Assembly: GCF_003115845.1 (NCBI RefSeq)
Contig: NZ_KZ819027.1
Location: 1-64,000, forward strand
Source of the DNA: Brenneria roseae subsp. roseae
Lineage (GTDB): Bacteria > Pseudomonadota > Gammaproteobacteria > Enterobacterales > Enterobacteriaceae
Direction of reading: 5' to 3'
Length of the DNA stretch: 64,000 nucleotides
Shown here one piece after another: positions 47,349-58,074 of this stretch. The notes beneath the pieces are model-generated. The model did not search any database. It had not been told where the DNA came from and saw nothing but the letters and a program-made list of their open reading frames with translations. How positions within the stretch are numbered: position 1 is the stretch's first letter; each line of letters begins with the position of its first letter. The translations under genes were made by a program, and so were the position numbers.

Positions 47349-49301
47349 TTACTCCCGCTCCAGCGCATGAATGGGTTCCATCCGCGCGGCGCGGCGGGCA
47401 GGGAAAAAGCCAAAGACGATGCCAATCAGGCTGGAGCACAGGAAGGCAGCCACAATGGATGTACTGGAATAGACCATCGCGAAGTTACTGCTGAACTGAC
47501 TAAATACCACGCCGATAGCCAGAGAAAGCGCGACGCCCAGCATGCCGCCGAACAGACAAACCAGCACGGCTTCAATGAGAAACTGTTGCATGATATCGCT
47601 GGTTCGGGCGCCTACCGCCATGCGCACGCCAATTTCCCTGGTACGCTCGGTGACTGAAACCAGCATGATATTCATCACGCCAATCCCGCCGACCAACAGC
47701 GAGATCAACGCGATCATTGAAATGAGCAGCGTCAGGGTCGTGGTGGTTTTCTCTATCATCTGGCGGATGCTGTCGGTATTCATGACAAAGAAATCTTTTG
47801 TGCCGTGCCGTTGCGTCAGAAGTTGTGTAATGCCTTGTTCCGCAACGCTCATGTCAATATCGTCTTTAACCCGAATAGTAATGCTCTTCAGGTATGACTG
47901 TCCGACCATCCGTTTCATGACCGTCGTATAGGGCACCCAGACGTTCAGATTTTCATCACTCCCGAACCCACTTTTATTCTTGCTGACCACGCCGATAATC
48001 CGGCAGGGAAGCGAACCCAGCAGAATCACTTGCCCAATGGGATCTTCACCGTGAGGAAAGAGTTTGTCACGGGTGTTTTCATCAATCACGGCGTCCTGCG
48101 TCAGATTATCAACGCTGCTGCGGGGAAAAATGATGCCGCGGCTTACCGTGTAGCCCCGCACGGTAAAGAACTGTTCACCTACGCCGGAGACACTCGCGGA
48201 TACCGCGATATTACCGTAGCGTAGCGTGACGCTGGTTGAGATGGATGGCGTCACGCTGTGCACATAGGACTGCTGTGACAGGGGGGAAATATCACTGGCG
48301 CGTAATGTCTGGATCGCGCTGGCGTTCATGTCGCCAAAATCTTTACCGGGGAAAATTTCCAGCGTACTGGTGCCCATGGAATTGATATCAGCGAGTACCT
48401 GTTCCTGAGAGCCTTTGCCCAGCGCCACGACCGAGACCACCGACGCAATGCCAATGATGATCCCCAGCATGGTCAGAAACGTTCTCATTCGCTGGGCGTT
48501 CATGGCCAGCAGCGCCATTTTGAAGGCATCGACGAAGCGATCCCTGAACTGATTCAACGCAGAGGTCACGGGCGGAGTGAACGTTTCCTGACGTGAGCGC
48601 GGGGTGGTCGCCGGTTTTGTCTCACGATCGGCGATAACCTCCCCGTCGCGCAGTTCAATGATCCGCTGAGCGTGCTCCGCAATCTGCATATCGTGCGTCA
48701 CGATGATGACCGTATTGCCCTGCGCATGCAGGTCGCCAAGAATATTGAGCACTTCGTTGCCGCTTTGCGTATCCAGCGCGCCGGTTGGCTCATCCGCCAA
48801 AATGACGCCGCCGCCGTTCATCAATGCCCTGGCAATACTTACCCGCTGCTGCTGGCCGCCTGAAAGCTGGTTAGGACGGTAATTGAGGCGGTTTTCCAGC
48901 CCCAGCCGGGTAAGCAGTTCTGCCGCCCGCTGACGCCGCGCCTCGCGGCCTTTTCCGGCATAAATCGCCGGGACTTCGACATTGTCTTGTGCGGTCAGAT
49001 CGCCCAGCAAATGGTAACGCTGGAAAATAAAACCAAAGTGTTCCCGGCGCAGTTCAGCCAACTGATCGTTGTTCAGTTGACCTACGGCGCGTCCGGCGAC
49101 CAGATAATCGCCTGCCGACGGTTTATCCAGACAGCCCAGAATGTTCATCAGCGTGGATTTCCCTGAACCCGATGCGCCGACAATCGCAACCATTTCACCC
49201 TGATTGATCGTCAGGTTGATGTTTTTCAATACGGTGACGGCCTGTTCGCCGTTGGCGAAGCGCCGGGTGATATTGGTCAGCTTGAGTAATGGCGTGGACA
49301 T
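47349..49301 (-). CDS. macB: Macrolide export ATP-binding/permease protein MacB
   Basis: 650 residues. The N-terminal ATPase has Walker [10 protein letters not shown], signature [15 protein letters not shown] and Walker [14 protein letters not shown] first membrane helix near residue 275 ([20 protein letters not shown]), a large periplasmic domain and three C-terminal helices complete it. The C-terminus is [16 protein letters not shown]. With MacA and TolC it forms a tripartite pump for macrolides, peptides and enterotoxin-like substrates. It starts 3 bases after the macA stop. The adjacent two-component system is a plausible regulator. Confidence 0.95.
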   Translation of the reverse strand: MSTPLLKLTNITRRFANGEQAVTVLKNINLTINQGEMVAIVGASGSGKSTLMNILGCLDKPSAGDYLVAGRAVGQLNNDQLAELRREHFGFIFQRYHLLGDLTAQDNVEVPAIYAGKGREARRQRAAELLTRLGLENRLNYRPNQLSGGQQQRVSIARALMNGGGVILADEPTGALDTQSGNEVLNILGDLHAQGNTVIIVTHDMQIAEHAQRIIELRDGEVIADRETKPATTPRSRQETFTPPVTSALNQFRDRFVDAFKMALLAMNAQRMRTFLTMLGIIIGIASVVSVVALGKGSQEQVLADINSMGTSTLEIFPGKDFGDMNASAIQTLRASDISPLSQQSYVHSVTPSISTSVTLRYGNIAVSASVSGVGEQFFTVRGYTVSRGIIFPRSSVDNLTQDAVIDENTRDKLFPHGEDPIGQVILLGSLPCRIIGVVSKNKSGFGSDENLNVWVPYTTVMKRMVGQSYLKSITIRVKDDIDMSVAEQGITQLLTQRHGTKDFFVMNTDSIRQMIEKTTTTLTLLISMIALISLLVGGIGVMNIMLVSVTERTREIGVRMAVGARTSDIMQQFLIEAVLVCLFGGMLGVALSLAIGVVFSQFSSNFAMVYSSTSIVAAFLCSSLIGIVFGFFPARRAARMEPIHALERE

Positions 49302-49304
49302 CGA

Positions 49305-50498
49305 TTACCTTCCCATTGGCGGACCGGGGTGGGTCGTGGCCGTGTTACCGGATTGCTGGCTGATAATCACCTGTTCGCCCGCGCTGATACCGGAGAGAAT
49401 CTGGGTGCGGACGTTGTCATTCAGCCCAATGGTAACGGCTCGGGATTCAACTTTTTTATTTGCGTCAACTACCTGAACATACCATTTTCCATCATGCGTG
49501 CTCAGCGCGGTAGCCGGTACGACAACGGCATTTTTAACGGACGACAGCAGAATATAAACCTGAGCCGTCATCGAAATGCGTAAGACGCCTTCAGGGTTTT
49601 GCACATCGAACAGGCCATTGTAGTAGATCGCGCTGCTGGTGGATGTGGTGGTGGTGCTCGAACTGGACGACGTCGTCGTATCATCATCGATAGAGTCTGG
49701 CGCCGGCTCAATTGAGCTAAGCTGCGCCTCATAGCGTTTATCGGGTTCACCCAGAATACTGAACCAGACCGGCATACCGGTTTTGACTTTAACGATATCG
49801 GCTTCTGAAATTTGAGCTTTGATCGTCATGGTGTCCAGATTGGCTACTTTGGCAATAGTGGGGGTCGTTTGAATCGCATTGACGGTTTGCCCGGCTTCCA
49901 CCGGAATGGCAACGACGGTGCCATCTGTCGGGGAGACGATTTTGGTATAGCCCAGATTTAACTGCGCGGTATTAACGGCAATCTGTGCCTGTACAATCTG
50001 GGCGTCCAGCGCGTCGATGTTGGCTTGGTCGGCGTCCAGCGTCGCTTTGGCGCTGTCATAATCGGCCTGTGCGCCCACGCCGCGTTTCATCAGCATCTGC
50101 TGACGTTGCCAACTTAAGGTGCTATTTCTCCATTCAGCCTGCTTGGCCGCCCGCTGCGCCTGGACATTTTTCAATGCGGCTTCGCTGTTTTTCAGCGCAT
50201 CCTGTTGGGTGAGGTCATCAATCTCTGCGATCAACTGCCCTTTTTTGACTTTATCACCCAATGCGACATGCAGCGCTTTGATTTGCCCCGAAGCCTGTGC
50301 GCCAACGCTAACCAGTTTTTGCGCTTCAATCGTGCCGTCCGCCAGCACGGTTTGCTCAAGATCGGCCACTTCCGCCGTTGCGGTGATATAGTTTGGAGCA
50401 GCAGTCGGTTTTGATAAAAACAGGTAAATAAGCACAGCTGCGAACACGGCGCCAACGATAATAGCCATGCGGCGAAAGGTGAAAAATCGTGATTGCAT
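49305..50498 (-). CDS. macA: Macrolide export periplasmic adaptor MacA
   Basis: 397 residues. An N-terminal membrane anchor (about 11-29) precedes a barrel-sandwich hybrid domain (GAQASGQIKALHVALGDKVKKGQLIAEID), an alpha-hairpin coiled coil (about 95-190) and a membrane-proximal region. A Ser/Thr-rich, low-complexity insertion (DDDTTTSSSSSTTTTSTSS, coded near 49630-49690) sits in the beta-barrel region, where E. coli MacA has a short loop. It adapts MacB to TolC. No strong ribosome site precedes the ATG at 50498; a start at residue 11 is possible. Confidence 0.93.
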   Translation of the reverse strand: MQSRFFTFRRMAIIVGAVFAAVLIYLFLSKPTAAPNYITATAEVADLEQTVLADGTIEAQKLVSVGAQASGQIKALHVALGDKVKKGQLIAEIDDLTQQDALKNSEAALKNVQAQRAAKQAEWRNSTLSWQRQQMLMKRGVGAQADYDSAKATLDADQANIDALDAQIVQAQIAVNTAQLNLGYTKIVSPTDGTVVAIPVEAGQTVNAIQTTPTIAKVANLDTMTIKAQISEADIVKVKTGMPVWFSILGEPDKRYEAQLSSIEPAPDSIDDDTTTSSSSSTTTTSTSSAIYYNGLFDVQNPEGVLRISMTAQVYILLSSVKNAVVVPATALSTHDGKWYVQVVDANKKVESRAVTIGLNDNVRTQILSGISAGEQVIISQQSGNTATTHPGPPMGR

Positions 50499-50582
50499 CA
50501 GGGGAATTCGTCCTTAATAAATGCATCAGGGCCAAAGTAAATATCAAAAGGGCTAATCTACTCTGAGTGCGTACAGGAATCG

Positions 50583-50620
50583 GTAATCTTTGCTGAAAGA
50601 AATGGTAAGGATTCGGTAAA
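50583..50620 (+). promoter_or_regulatory. CpxR-like GTAA direct repeats upstream of the response regulator
   Basis: GTAAT at 50583, GTAAG at 50605 and GTAAA at 50616 are direct repeats; the last two are 11 bases apart. The CpxR box is GTAAA-N5-GTAAA, so this is a near match. It lies between the divergent macA and regulator genes and could control both. Confidence 0.45.
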
Positions 50621-50684
50621 TCTGGCTGCGAAGATTTAATTCAGGCTTGAGAATACACGATACATCCGAGAATGGGGACAGGAT

Positions 50685-51365
50685 ATGAAAATCTTACTGG
50701 TCGATGATGACGTAGAACTGGGAAATATGCTGGGCGAATACCTGAACGCCGAAGGGTTTGCGACATCAAGGGTATTGACTGGCAAAGAAGGGATTGATGG
50801 CGCGATGTCGGGAGAATACACCGCGATTATTCTCGATGTCATGCTACCGGACATGAGCGGCATTGATGTGCTGCGGCAGATAAGAAAAAATCAGCAGTTG
50901 CCGGTCATTATGCTGACGGCAAAAGGCGACAATATCGACCGCGTGATCGGATTGGAAATGGGGGCGGATGACTACATGCCAAAACCCTGTTATCCGCGGG
51001 AACTGGTGGCCCGACTGAGGGCGGTGCTGCGCCGTTATGCCGAACAGTCGAGTCAAAAGGTGGATGAAAGTCTGGCGGTATCGGGCGATCTGGTGCTCAA
51101 TCCGGCAACCCGAACCAGCGAGTGGCGGGGAAAAGCTTTTGACCTGACTGCCTCCGAATTTAATCTACTGGAGCTGCTGCTGCGTTCACCTGAGCGCGTG
51201 GTGTCAAAAGACGAACTGTCTGAGAAATGTCTGGGTCGCAGACGTGAAGCTTACGATCGCAGTGTGGATGTCCATATCAGCAATATACGTCAGAAACTCA
51301 GTGCATTGGACGGTAATCACATGACGATTGAAACCGTACGCAGTGTGGGATACCGGATTCGCTGA
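50685..51365 (+). CDS. OmpR-family response regulator, CpxR-like
   Basis: 226 residues. The receiver domain (1-115) has acidic pair DDD at 8-10, the phosphoacceptor Asp in IILDVMLPDM, and Lys in MPKPCYPREL. The winged-helix DNA-binding domain (about 130-226) has FDLTASEFNLLELLL and RSVDVHISNIRQKL, with ETVRSVGYRIR at the end. It resembles CpxR, but its place beside macAB and away from cpxP suggests a paralogue. The stop overlaps the kinase start. Confidence 0.92.
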   Translation: MKILLVDDDVELGNMLGEYLNAEGFATSRVLTGKEGIDGAMSGEYTAIILDVMLPDMSGIDVLRQIRKNQQLPVIMLTAKGDNIDRVIGLEMGADDYMPKPCYPRELVARLRAVLRRYAEQSSQKVDESLAVSGDLVLNPATRTSEWRGKAFDLTASEFNLLELLLRSPERVVSKDELSEKCLGRRREAYDRSVDVHISNIRQKLSALDGNHMTIETVRSVGYRIR

Positions 51366-52711
51366 TGATGATACGCGGATGGCTGTTCTGGAAAATTTTA
51401 TTGGGGTTCTGGCTGACGTTTATTGTCATTTCACAATTGTTGTGGCTAGCGTTTTCCCTCTATGGCGATCGGCATAAAACGCTGGAAGATATGGCGGTGA
51501 TGCGTATTGCCGGCATTCAGACTGAGATGGTAACGACGGCATTACGCCATGGCGGTTTGCCCGAGGTCAGCAAAGTGATGCTGTTTCTGTCTGAACGTGA
51601 GCGGCAATATATTTCGGTCACGATGTCGCCATTCCCGGAGGCGGCGCCCAAACCTCGCATGACGCCCCCGGGTTTTTTGGGCGCGAATAGCCGGCGCGCC
51701 GAGGATATTGTTGAGAGGCTGCGTGGAGCAGATGGCGAGTGGTATCAGGTTCGATACGATGTGGAACAATTACGCGGTGAATTCCGCCCACCGCGTCCGA
51801 TGGAGTTTCTGAATATCCCGACGCCTTTTGTCTGGATTGCGGGCGTCGGCGGGCTGCTTTTCAGTTGGTTGCTGGCCTGGAACCTGGCCCGGCCCTTGAG
51901 TCAAATGCGCGCCGGTTTCGGACGGGTGGCGCAGGGCGATCTCACGGTACGGTTATTCCCGCTGATGCGAAGACGGCATGATGAGATCAGTGCGGTAGCA
52001 CGGGATTTTGACGCGATGGTAGAGCGGCTGGACGTCCTGGTCAGCGCCCGCGAACAGCTATTGCATGACGTATCGCATGAGCTGCGTTCGCCGTTAGCCC
52101 GTCTGCAATTAGCGATTGGGTTAGCCCGTCAACATACGGATAACACGGAAAACTCGCTGCTGCGCATAGAGCGGGAAGCGGAACGTATGGATAAAATGAT
52201 CGGTGAATTGCTGACGCTGTCGCGAACGCAAAACAGCGGCGTCGAAGAGGAATATTTCGACCTGTTGGGACTGGTTAACGCGGTGGTGAACGATGCGCGT
52301 TATGAGGCGCAGATACCCGGCGTAGAGATTCTGTTACAGGCTGATGAGAACGACGATTATACGGTCAAGGGCAACTCGGAATTGATGCGGCGGGCCATCG
52401 ACAATATTGTGCGTAATGCGCTGCGCTTTTCGGAGCCTGCCCAGCAGGTTTGCGTGGCATTGACCGGTGATGATAATGAATGGACGATCCGGGTATCCGA
52501 TCAAGGGCCGGGCGTCGAGAAAAGTAAGTTATCCAGTATCTTCGATCCTTTCATTCGTATCGAATCACCGCTTTCGGGCAAAGGGTATGGTCTGGGATTG
52601 GCGATTGCCCGTAGGGTTGTGCTGGCGCATGGCGGGAGTATCGAAGCGGAAAATCGGGAGCAGGGCGGTTTGACCATCCGTCTGTGCGTGCCGCGTTTTC
52701 GGTCACTTTGA
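51365..52711 (+). CDS. Sensor histidine kinase, CpxA-like
   Basis: 448 residues. TM1 (about 7-32), a periplasmic sensor (33-150), TM2 (about 154-176) and a HAMP domain (RPLSQMRAGFGRVAQGDLTVRL) are followed by the H-box LLHDVSHELRSPLARL with His238 and N/G boxes (NIVRNALRFS, VSDQGPGVEKS, GLGLAIARRVV). Pairs with the upstream response regulator, with which it overlaps by one base. The signal is unknown; envelope stress or pump substrates are plausible given macAB. Confidence 0.92.
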   Translation: MMIRGWLFWKILLGFWLTFIVISQLLWLAFSLYGDRHKTLEDMAVMRIAGIQTEMVTTALRHGGLPEVSKVMLFLSERERQYISVTMSPFPEAAPKPRMTPPGFLGANSRRAEDIVERLRGADGEWYQVRYDVEQLRGEFRPPRPMEFLNIPTPFVWIAGVGGLLFSWLLAWNLARPLSQMRAGFGRVAQGDLTVRLFPLMRRRHDEISAVARDFDAMVERLDVLVSAREQLLHDVSHELRSPLARLQLAIGLARQHTDNTENSLLRIEREAERMDKMIGELLTLSRTQNSGVEEEYFDLLGLVNAVVNDARYEAQIPGVEILLQADENDDYTVKGNSELMRRAIDNIVRNALRFSEPAQQVCVALTGDDNEWTIRVSDQGPGVEKSKLSSIFDPFIRIESPLSGKGYGLGLAIARRVVLAHGGSIEAENREQGGLTIRLCVPRFRSL

Positions 52712-52751
52712 TTGATGTTGTCTTATTCGCGCGTGGTGAATCGCACAAACT

Positions 52752-52778
52752 AAAACGGCACCAGACAGGTGCCGTTTT
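52752..52778. terminator. Bidirectional terminator between the kinase gene and crr
   Basis: AAAACGGCACC (52752-52762) pairs with GGTGCCGTTTT (52768-52778) around AGACA. It serves convergent genes from both sides. Confidence 0.85.
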
Positions 52779-52808
52779 CCGATCATGCTTGATGATCGAT
52801 AGGGTGAT

Positions 52809-53318
52809 TTATTTCTTGATACGGATAACCGGCGTTTCGCCGACGACCACAGTGCCGCTCAGCTTAACCAGCTCTTTAATTTCATCCATATTGGAGATAA
52901 CCACCGGAGTCAGTGTTGACTTGGCTTTCTCTTCCAGCAGCGCCAGATCGAACTCGATAATGAGATCGCCTTTCTTAACCCGCTGGCCTTCCTCAGCAAT
53001 ACGTTTGAAACCTTCGCCTTTCAGTTCAACGGTATCAATACCAAAATGGACGAACAATTCAATGCCGTTGTCTGATTCAATGGAAAAAGCATGGTTGGTT
53101 TCAAAAATCTTGCCGATGGTACCATCTACTGGTGCAACAATCTTGTTACCGGTTGGCTTAATCGCAATACCGTCACCCACGATTTTTTCAGCGAATACGA
53201 CATCTGGAACATCTTCAATATTGACGATTTCGCCGGACAATGGAGCAATGATTTCGATGCTGCCTGTGTCTTTTTTATCATCAGAAACCAGAGATTTCAA
53301 TTTATCGAACAAACCCAT
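52809..53318 (-). CDS. crr: PTS glucose-specific enzyme IIA (Crr)
   Basis: 169 residues. The phosphoacceptor His91 in [13 protein letters not shown] (His90 in mature numbering) and the partner His76 in IFETNHAF are present. It passes phosphate from HPr to the glucose permease and regulates adenylate cyclase and inducer exclusion. Third gene of ptsHI-crr, separated from ptsI by 162 bases containing a repeat element. Confidence 0.97.
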   Translation of the reverse strand: MGLFDKLKSLVSDDKKDTGSIEIIAPLSGEIVNIEDVPDVVFAEKIVGDGIAIKPTGNKIVAPVDGTIGKIFETNHAFSIESDNGIELFVHFGIDTVELKGEGFKRIAEEGQRVKKGDLIIEFDLALLEEKAKSTLTPVVISNMDEIKELVKLSGTVVVGETPVIRIKK

Positions 53319-53350
53319 GATTTTCTCCTAAGCATTAATATTGGGCCAGC

Positions 53351-53472
53351 ATATACCCGTCATTTTTCAAGTTGCCGCGACGTTGGCTTCCTTAAATTCC
53401 CCGGAAAAAGGATATTGAGCTTCCGGGGATTCGTTCACTGCTACTTAGCCGCGCCTGAAATCTATCGGGTAA
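53351..53472. repeat. Dispersed palindromic repeat element, copy 2
   Basis: About 122 bases with left end ATATACCCGTCATTTTTC followed by AAGTTGC, and right end CTGAAATCTATCGGGTAA. The ends match copy 1 (8723-8839), whereas the interior differs and includes an internal inverted repeat CCCCGGAA...TTCCGGGG. It sits in the ptsI-crr gap. Confidence 0.75.
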
Positions 53473-53480
53473 GAGCGGAA

Positions 53481-55208
53481 TCAGCAGAGCGTTTTTTCTT
53501 TAATGAATCGGCTCACCAAGTTGCTCAATTCCTGGGCTGTTGGTTGGGCCAGAGCCTGTTCCGCCAGCGCCTTCGCATCTTCGTAATTTGCATTACGGAT
53601 GATTTTTTTGATGCTCGGGATAGAGATTGCACTCATGCTGAACTCGTCGAGACCCATTCCCAATAACAGTAGTGTAGCACGTTCATCTCCAGCGAGCTCA
53701 CCACACATTCCTGTCCATTTACCTTCGGCATGGGATGCGTCTATGACCTGTTTGATCAGGGTCAGGACTGCTGGAGACATCGGGTTATAGAGATGAGAAA
53801 TCAGCTCATTACCACGATCAACTGCCAGAGTATACTGGGTTAAGTCATTTGTCCCAATACTAAAGAAGTCGACTTCTTTCGCCAGGTGATGGGCAATGGC
53901 CGCCGCCGCAGGCGTTTCAACCATGACACCGACTTCAATAGACTCATCAAAGGCTTTGCCTTCTTCTCTTAACTGCGCTTTCAGCATGTCCAGTTCGGCT
54001 TTCAGCTCACGAACTTCTTCTACGGAAATGATCATCGGGAACATGATGCGCAGCTTGCCAAAGCTGGACGCGCGCAGGATAGCACGTAACTGGGCGTGAA
54101 GGATCTCTTTGCGATCCAGGCAGATACGGATTGCACGCCAGCCAAGGAACGGGTTCTCTTCCTTTGGCAGGTTCATGTAAGGAAGATCTTTGTCGCCACC
54201 GATGTCCATGGTACGGACGATAACGGCCTGAGCGCCAACGGCTTCGGCAACGGCCTTGTAAGCCTGGAACTGCTCTTCCTCGGTAGGTAGAGAGTCCCGG
54301 TCCATAAACAGGAACTCGGTACGGTACAGGCCCACGCCTTCGGAGCCGTTACGTTCGGCACCGGCAACGTCACGTACCGTACCGATGTTGGCGCAGACTT
54401 CGACCTGATGACCGTCCAGCGTAACTGCTGGCAGGTCTTTCAGCTTGGCGAGTTCATGTTTTTCAGAATGATATTGTTTCTGAACGGCCTTGAGCTCCTC
54501 AATGATTTCAGGAGTCGGGTTCTGATAAATTTTGTTGTTGACCGCGTCCAGAATCAGGTAATCGCCGTTTTTAACCTGTTGGGTGACGTTGGTTGTGCCG
54601 ACGATTGCGGGTAATTCCAACGAACGGGCCATGATGGAGGTATGGGAAGTGCGTCCGCCGAGATCGGTAATGAAACCCAGTACCTTGTTCAGATTCAGCT
54701 GTGCGGTTTCAGAAGGCGTCAGGTCGGTTGCGACCAGAATGACTTCTTCCTGAATATCGCCCAGGTCGACGATGGTCATATTTAGAATGTTCTTCAGCAG
54801 ACGCTTACCGATATCGCGCATGTCTGCCGCACGTTCTTTCAGATATTCATCATCAAGTTCTTCCAGTGCTTTTGCCTGATTTTCAATGACTGAGAATGCG
54901 GCAGCGTCAGCAGAAGCGTGTTCATCTTTAATCAGGGCTATGATTTCCTGCTCGAACTCTTCATCTTCCAGCAGCATGATATGCCCTTCGAAGATGGCTT
55001 CTTTTTCTGCGCCCAGCGTTTCGCCAGCCTTGGCTTTGATGGCTTCCAACTGTTTGGAAGCTTTGGCCCGGCCGGTCAGAAAACGTTCAACTTCCTGATC
55101 TACCTGATCCGCAGCGATTTTTTTCCGGTTGATGACTAATTCATCTTCTTTCAGCAACAGTGCCTTACCAAAAGCAATACCCGGTGATACTAATATGCCT
55201 GAAATCAT
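53481..55208 (-). CDS. ptsI: PTS enzyme I
   Basis: Phosphoenolpyruvate-protein phosphotransferase, 575 residues. The phosphorylated His lies in [13 protein letters not shown]. The PEP-binding barrel has [60 protein letters not shown] and the catalytic Cys in GMCGELAGD. It phosphorylates HPr. The gap to ptsH is 46 bases; crr follows after the repeat. Confidence 0.98.
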   Translation of the reverse strand: MISGILVSPGIAFGKALLLKEDELVINRKKIAADQVDQEVERFLTGRAKASKQLEAIKAKAGETLGAEKEAIFEGHIMLLEDEEFEQEIIALIKDEHASADAAAFSVIENQAKALEELDDEYLKERAADMRDIGKRLLKNILNMTIVDLGDIQEEVILVATDLTPSETAQLNLNKVLGFITDLGGRTSHTSIMARSLELPAIVGTTNVTQQVKNGDYLILDAVNNKIYQNPTPEIIEELKAVQKQYHSEKHELAKLKDLPAVTLDGHQVEVCANIGTVRDVAGAERNGSEGVGLYRTEFLFMDRDSLPTEEEQFQAYKAVAEAVGAQAVIVRTMDIGGDKDLPYMNLPKEENPFLGWRAIRICLDRKEILHAQLRAILRASSFGKLRIMFPMIISVEEVRELKAELDMLKAQLREEGKAFDESIEVGVMVETPAAAAIAHHLAKEVDFFSIGTNDLTQYTLAVDRGNELISHLYNPMSPAVLTLIKQVIDASHAEGKWTGMCGELAGDERATLLLLGMGLDEFSMSAISIPSIKKIIRNANYEDAKALAEQALAQPTAQELSNLVSRFIKEKTLC

Positions 55209-55254
55209 AACCCTACCTTACTCGATTCTGATGCTCACTAAAAAGGCTTGTCTG

Positions 55255-55512
55255 TTACTCAAGCTCTGCCATCAGCTTAACCAGATGTTCCACTGCTTTT
55301 TGTTCGTCTTCGCCTTCTGCTGCGATGGTCACTACCGTTCCCTGCGTCAATCCGAGGGTTTGCAACTTGAACAGGCTTTTGGCGCTGGCGCTTTTGCCGT
55401 TGGACGTAACGGTGATTTCTGAAGTAAATCCTTTAGCTTCTTTGACAAACTGGGCAGCGGGACGAGTGTGCAGGCCATTCGGAGCGGTAATAGTCACTTC
55501 TTGCTGGAACAT
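55255..55512 (-). CDS. ptsH: PTS phosphocarrier protein HPr
   Basis: 85 residues. His15 in [12 protein letters not shown] is the phosphoacceptor; Ser46 lies in [11 protein letters not shown]. Near-identical to E. coli HPr. First gene of the pts operon. Confidence 0.98.
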   Translation of the reverse strand: MFQQEVTITAPNGLHTRPAAQFVKEAKGFTSEITVTSNGKSASAKSLFKLQTLGLTQGTVVTIAAEGEDEQKAVEHLVKLMAELE

Positions 55513-55945
55513 TCTGTTTTCCCCAACTTATGGATTAGATTAATGTTGTGGAACTAAAGTTTAGTTTATCCACTGAACTTTAGCCTGTTTGGTTAGCACC
55601 TGATTCATGTTACAGGGGCAGGCCGGGATGCGGCAAGGAAACGGTGAACAGTGTTTCCAGAATAAAATACCATCAAATATCACGATGTTCTCGCATCATT
55701 ATTTGAATCTGGTTCGAAAAACGATGATTGAGCCAATCGTGCGCCGGTTTCAATTGAACGAGAAACCGCGATGTTTGGCGGATATTAATTTCACGCATCA
55801 AAATAATTGTTCGGTTAAATACTAAACCTACTACAGAAAAGCAATCTTTATGTGGTGAAAAGTTTGATCTGTACCACAAAAAAGCACCTAAATAGGTGCT
55901 TTTTTAACAATCCGCTTACTTTTTGTTTCGGGCGTGGAAAGGCGG
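55513..55945. other. Upstream region of ptsH and 3' flank of cysK
   Basis: 433 bases. An 8-bp inverted repeat CTAAAGTT / AACTTTAG (55554-55561, 55576-55583) lies just upstream of ptsH and could be an operator. The cysK terminator is at 55879-55904. The rest presumably holds the pts promoters. No gene was supported. Confidence 0.5.
55879..55904. terminator. cysK intrinsic terminator
   Basis: AAAAAGCACCT (55879-55889) pairs with AGGTGCTTTTT (55894-55904); U-runs form on either strand. About 40 bases after the cysK stop. Confidence 0.85.
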
Positions 55946-56914
55946 TTACTGCTGCAATTCCTGCTCGGTAAAGAGATCGGCGAAAAGCGCGGTGCTCAAG
56001 TAGCGTTCGCCAGACGATGGCAGAATCACCACGATGGTTTTATCTTCAAATTCTTTTTCTTTCAGAAGATTGAGCGCGGCGGCAACGGCGGCGCCAGAAG
56101 AGATACCGGCCAGAATGCCTTCTTCTTCCATCAGGCGGCGAGCGGTGCTGATGGCTTCTTCGTTAGTGATCTTTTCAACGCGGTCGATCAGCTTGAGATC
56201 CAGATTATCCGGGATGAAGCCAGCACCGATACCCTGAATCTTATGCGGACCGGGTTTCAGTTCTTCACCGGCCAGCGCCTGGCTGATGACCGGAGAGTCG
56301 GCCGGTTCCACCGCTACGCTGGTGATCGCCTTGCCTTTGGTGTTTTTGATATAACGGCTGACGCCGGTCAGCGTACCGCCAGTACCTACACCGGCAATGA
56401 ACACGTCAACCGCGCCGTCAGTATCTTCCCAGATTTCCGGGCCGGTGGTTTTTTCGTGGATTTCCGGGTTGGCCGGGTTGCTGAACTGCTGGAGAAGCAG
56501 GAAACGCTCGGGATCGCTGGCCACAATTTCTTCTGCTTTGGCGATTGCCCCTTTCATGCCTTTGGCCCCTTCGGTCAGGACCAGTTTCGCGCCCAGCGCC
56601 TTCAGCAGCTTACGGCGTTCGATGCTCATCGTTTCTGGCATCGTCAGCGTCAGTTTATAACCGCGGGCGGCGGCGACATACGCCAGTGCGATACCCGTAT
56701 TACCGCTGGTTGGTTCAACCAGTTCGACACCTGGTTTAAGCACACCGCGTTTTTCAGCATCCCAAATCAGATTGGAACCGATACGGCATTTAACGCTAAA
56801 GCTGGGATTGCGAGACTCAACCTTAACCAGAATGCGTCCGTTGCCGATACGGTTCAAACGAACCAGCGGCGTATGGCCGATTGTAAAAGAATTGTCTTCA
56901 TAGATCTTGCTCAT
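55946..56914 (-). CDS. cysK: Cysteine synthase A
   Basis: O-acetylserine sulfhydrylase A, 322 residues. PLP Lys42 is in [24 protein letters not shown] and [15 protein letters not shown] bind substrate and PLP phosphate; [13 protein letters not shown] contacts serine acetyltransferase in complex. Major cysteine-making enzyme, normally under CysB. It keeps its position next to ptsH and cysZ. Confidence 0.98.
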   Translation of the reverse strand: MSKIYEDNSFTIGHTPLVRLNRIGNGRILVKVESRNPSFSVKCRIGSNLIWDAEKRGVLKPGVELVEPTSGNTGIALAYVAAARGYKLTLTMPETMSIERRKLLKALGAKLVLTEGAKGMKGAIAKAEEIVASDPERFLLLQQFSNPANPEIHEKTTGPEIWEDTDGAVDVFIAGVGTGGTLTGVSRYIKNTKGKAITSVAVEPADSPVISQALAGEELKPGPHKIQGIGAGFIPDNLDLKLIDRVEKITNEEAISTARRLMEEEGILAGISSGAAVAAALNLLKEKEFEDKTIVVILPSSGERYLSTALFADLFTEQELQQ

Positions 56915-57076
56915 AGCCTGTCCTTATAACTGTATGAAATTTTTGCGAACATAGAGAGAATACTCGTTCACACCCGTCAGTGAAGTAAAGAATTGCTATA
57001 TCGTTATGTTCTTAAGAAATATCTTTTCATTACAATAGGCAGGACGAGTTCCTGTGCGCCAGTTCTCAATATTGTT

Positions 57077-57853
57077 TTACATGGATTGCCCTGGCAGCGT
57101 CGCCGATAGGTTCCGGTAGCGTTCTACCCACAGCGCGGTCGCACCGCAAACCGCGACCGGCATAATCACCAGATTGAGGAACGGGATCAGGGTAAACAGG
57201 CTAATCAACGCCCCAAACTGCATATTGACGATTTTGTGCCGCCGTAATGCCTGCCGCATGGTCGGAAACGCGACCTTATGGTTATCAAAAGGGTAATCGC
57301 AGTATTGAATCGCCAGCATCCAGGCGCTGAACAGAAACCAGAGCACCGGCGCGACGGTCTGTCCAATACCGGGAATAAAATACAGCACGAGCAGTACGCA
57401 GGCGCGCGGCAGATAATAGGCCAGCTTCTGGACTTCCCGTTTCATGATTCGCGGTACATCTTTGGCTATGCCGAGGATGCCGCTGTCCGGCAGCGTATGC
57501 CCGGTCAGGCGGGCTTCCAACTGCTCCGCCAGCAGGCCGTTAAACGGTGCGGCGATAAAATTGGCAAGGGTGCTGAACAAATAGCTGAAAACCAGCAAGA
57601 TTGACAACACGGCAAGCGGCCAGATGAGATAGCTGAGCCACTGGAGCCAATTCGGGATATGGGACATCAGCTGTGGGATCCAGTCATTGAGCCGGGTGAA
57701 CAGCCACCAGAACGCGCCTCCCATCAGCACAATATTGACCAACAGCGGCAGGATGACGAAACGCCGGATGCCTGGTAGCGAAATCAGACGCCATCCTTCG
57801 ACAAAATAGTGTATTCCGCTATGCGATGTATTTCTGGGATTGGAGTAGGACAT
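57077..57853 (-). CDS. cysZ: Sulfate transporter CysZ
   Basis: 258 residues with four membrane helices (about 28-52, 67-92, 140-165, 208-235). Family blocks are [32 protein letters not shown] and [23 protein letters not shown]. Brings sulfate into the cytoplasm for cysteine synthesis. Located between cysK and divergent zipA, the conserved order. Confidence 0.95.
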   Translation of the reverse strand: MSYSNPRNTSHSGIHYFVEGWRLISLPGIRRFVILPLLVNIVLMGGAFWWLFTRLNDWIPQLMSHIPNWLQWLSYLIWPLAVLSILLVFSYLFSTLANFIAAPFNGLLAEQLEARLTGHTLPDSGILGIAKDVPRIMKREVQKLAYYLPRACVLLVLYFIPGIGQTVAPVLWFLFSAWMLAIQYCDYPFDNHKVAFPTMRQALRRHKIVNMQFGALISLFTLIPFLNLVIMPVAVCGATALWVERYRNLSATLPGQSM

Positions 57854-58074
57854 GTTGTGATAATTCTCAGCCGTTTGTTTATAGATGCATCATATCGGTA
57901 TGATTTTATGCTGACCAGTCTGCATTTGGATGAAAAAACAGCAAAAAAGTGCGTTGTATCTATCTTTATTGTCAGAATGTATCGTACAGACTTGCACTTG
58001 TGTACGCAGGCAAATAGAGTTAGTGATATAAGTGTCTGCCGTATTGGCAATGTATTGGAACAATTGGGATAGCA

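Noticed and set aside
50685-52711. Calling the two-component system true CpxRA
   Set aside because: Context (macAB, no cpxP) and moderate resemblance only; called CpxRA-like instead.
55934-56929. 331-codon plus-strand frame antisense to cysK
   Set aside because: It is the codon-bias shadow of cysK, rich in Phe/Arg/Gly/Asp repeats, with no family resemblance.
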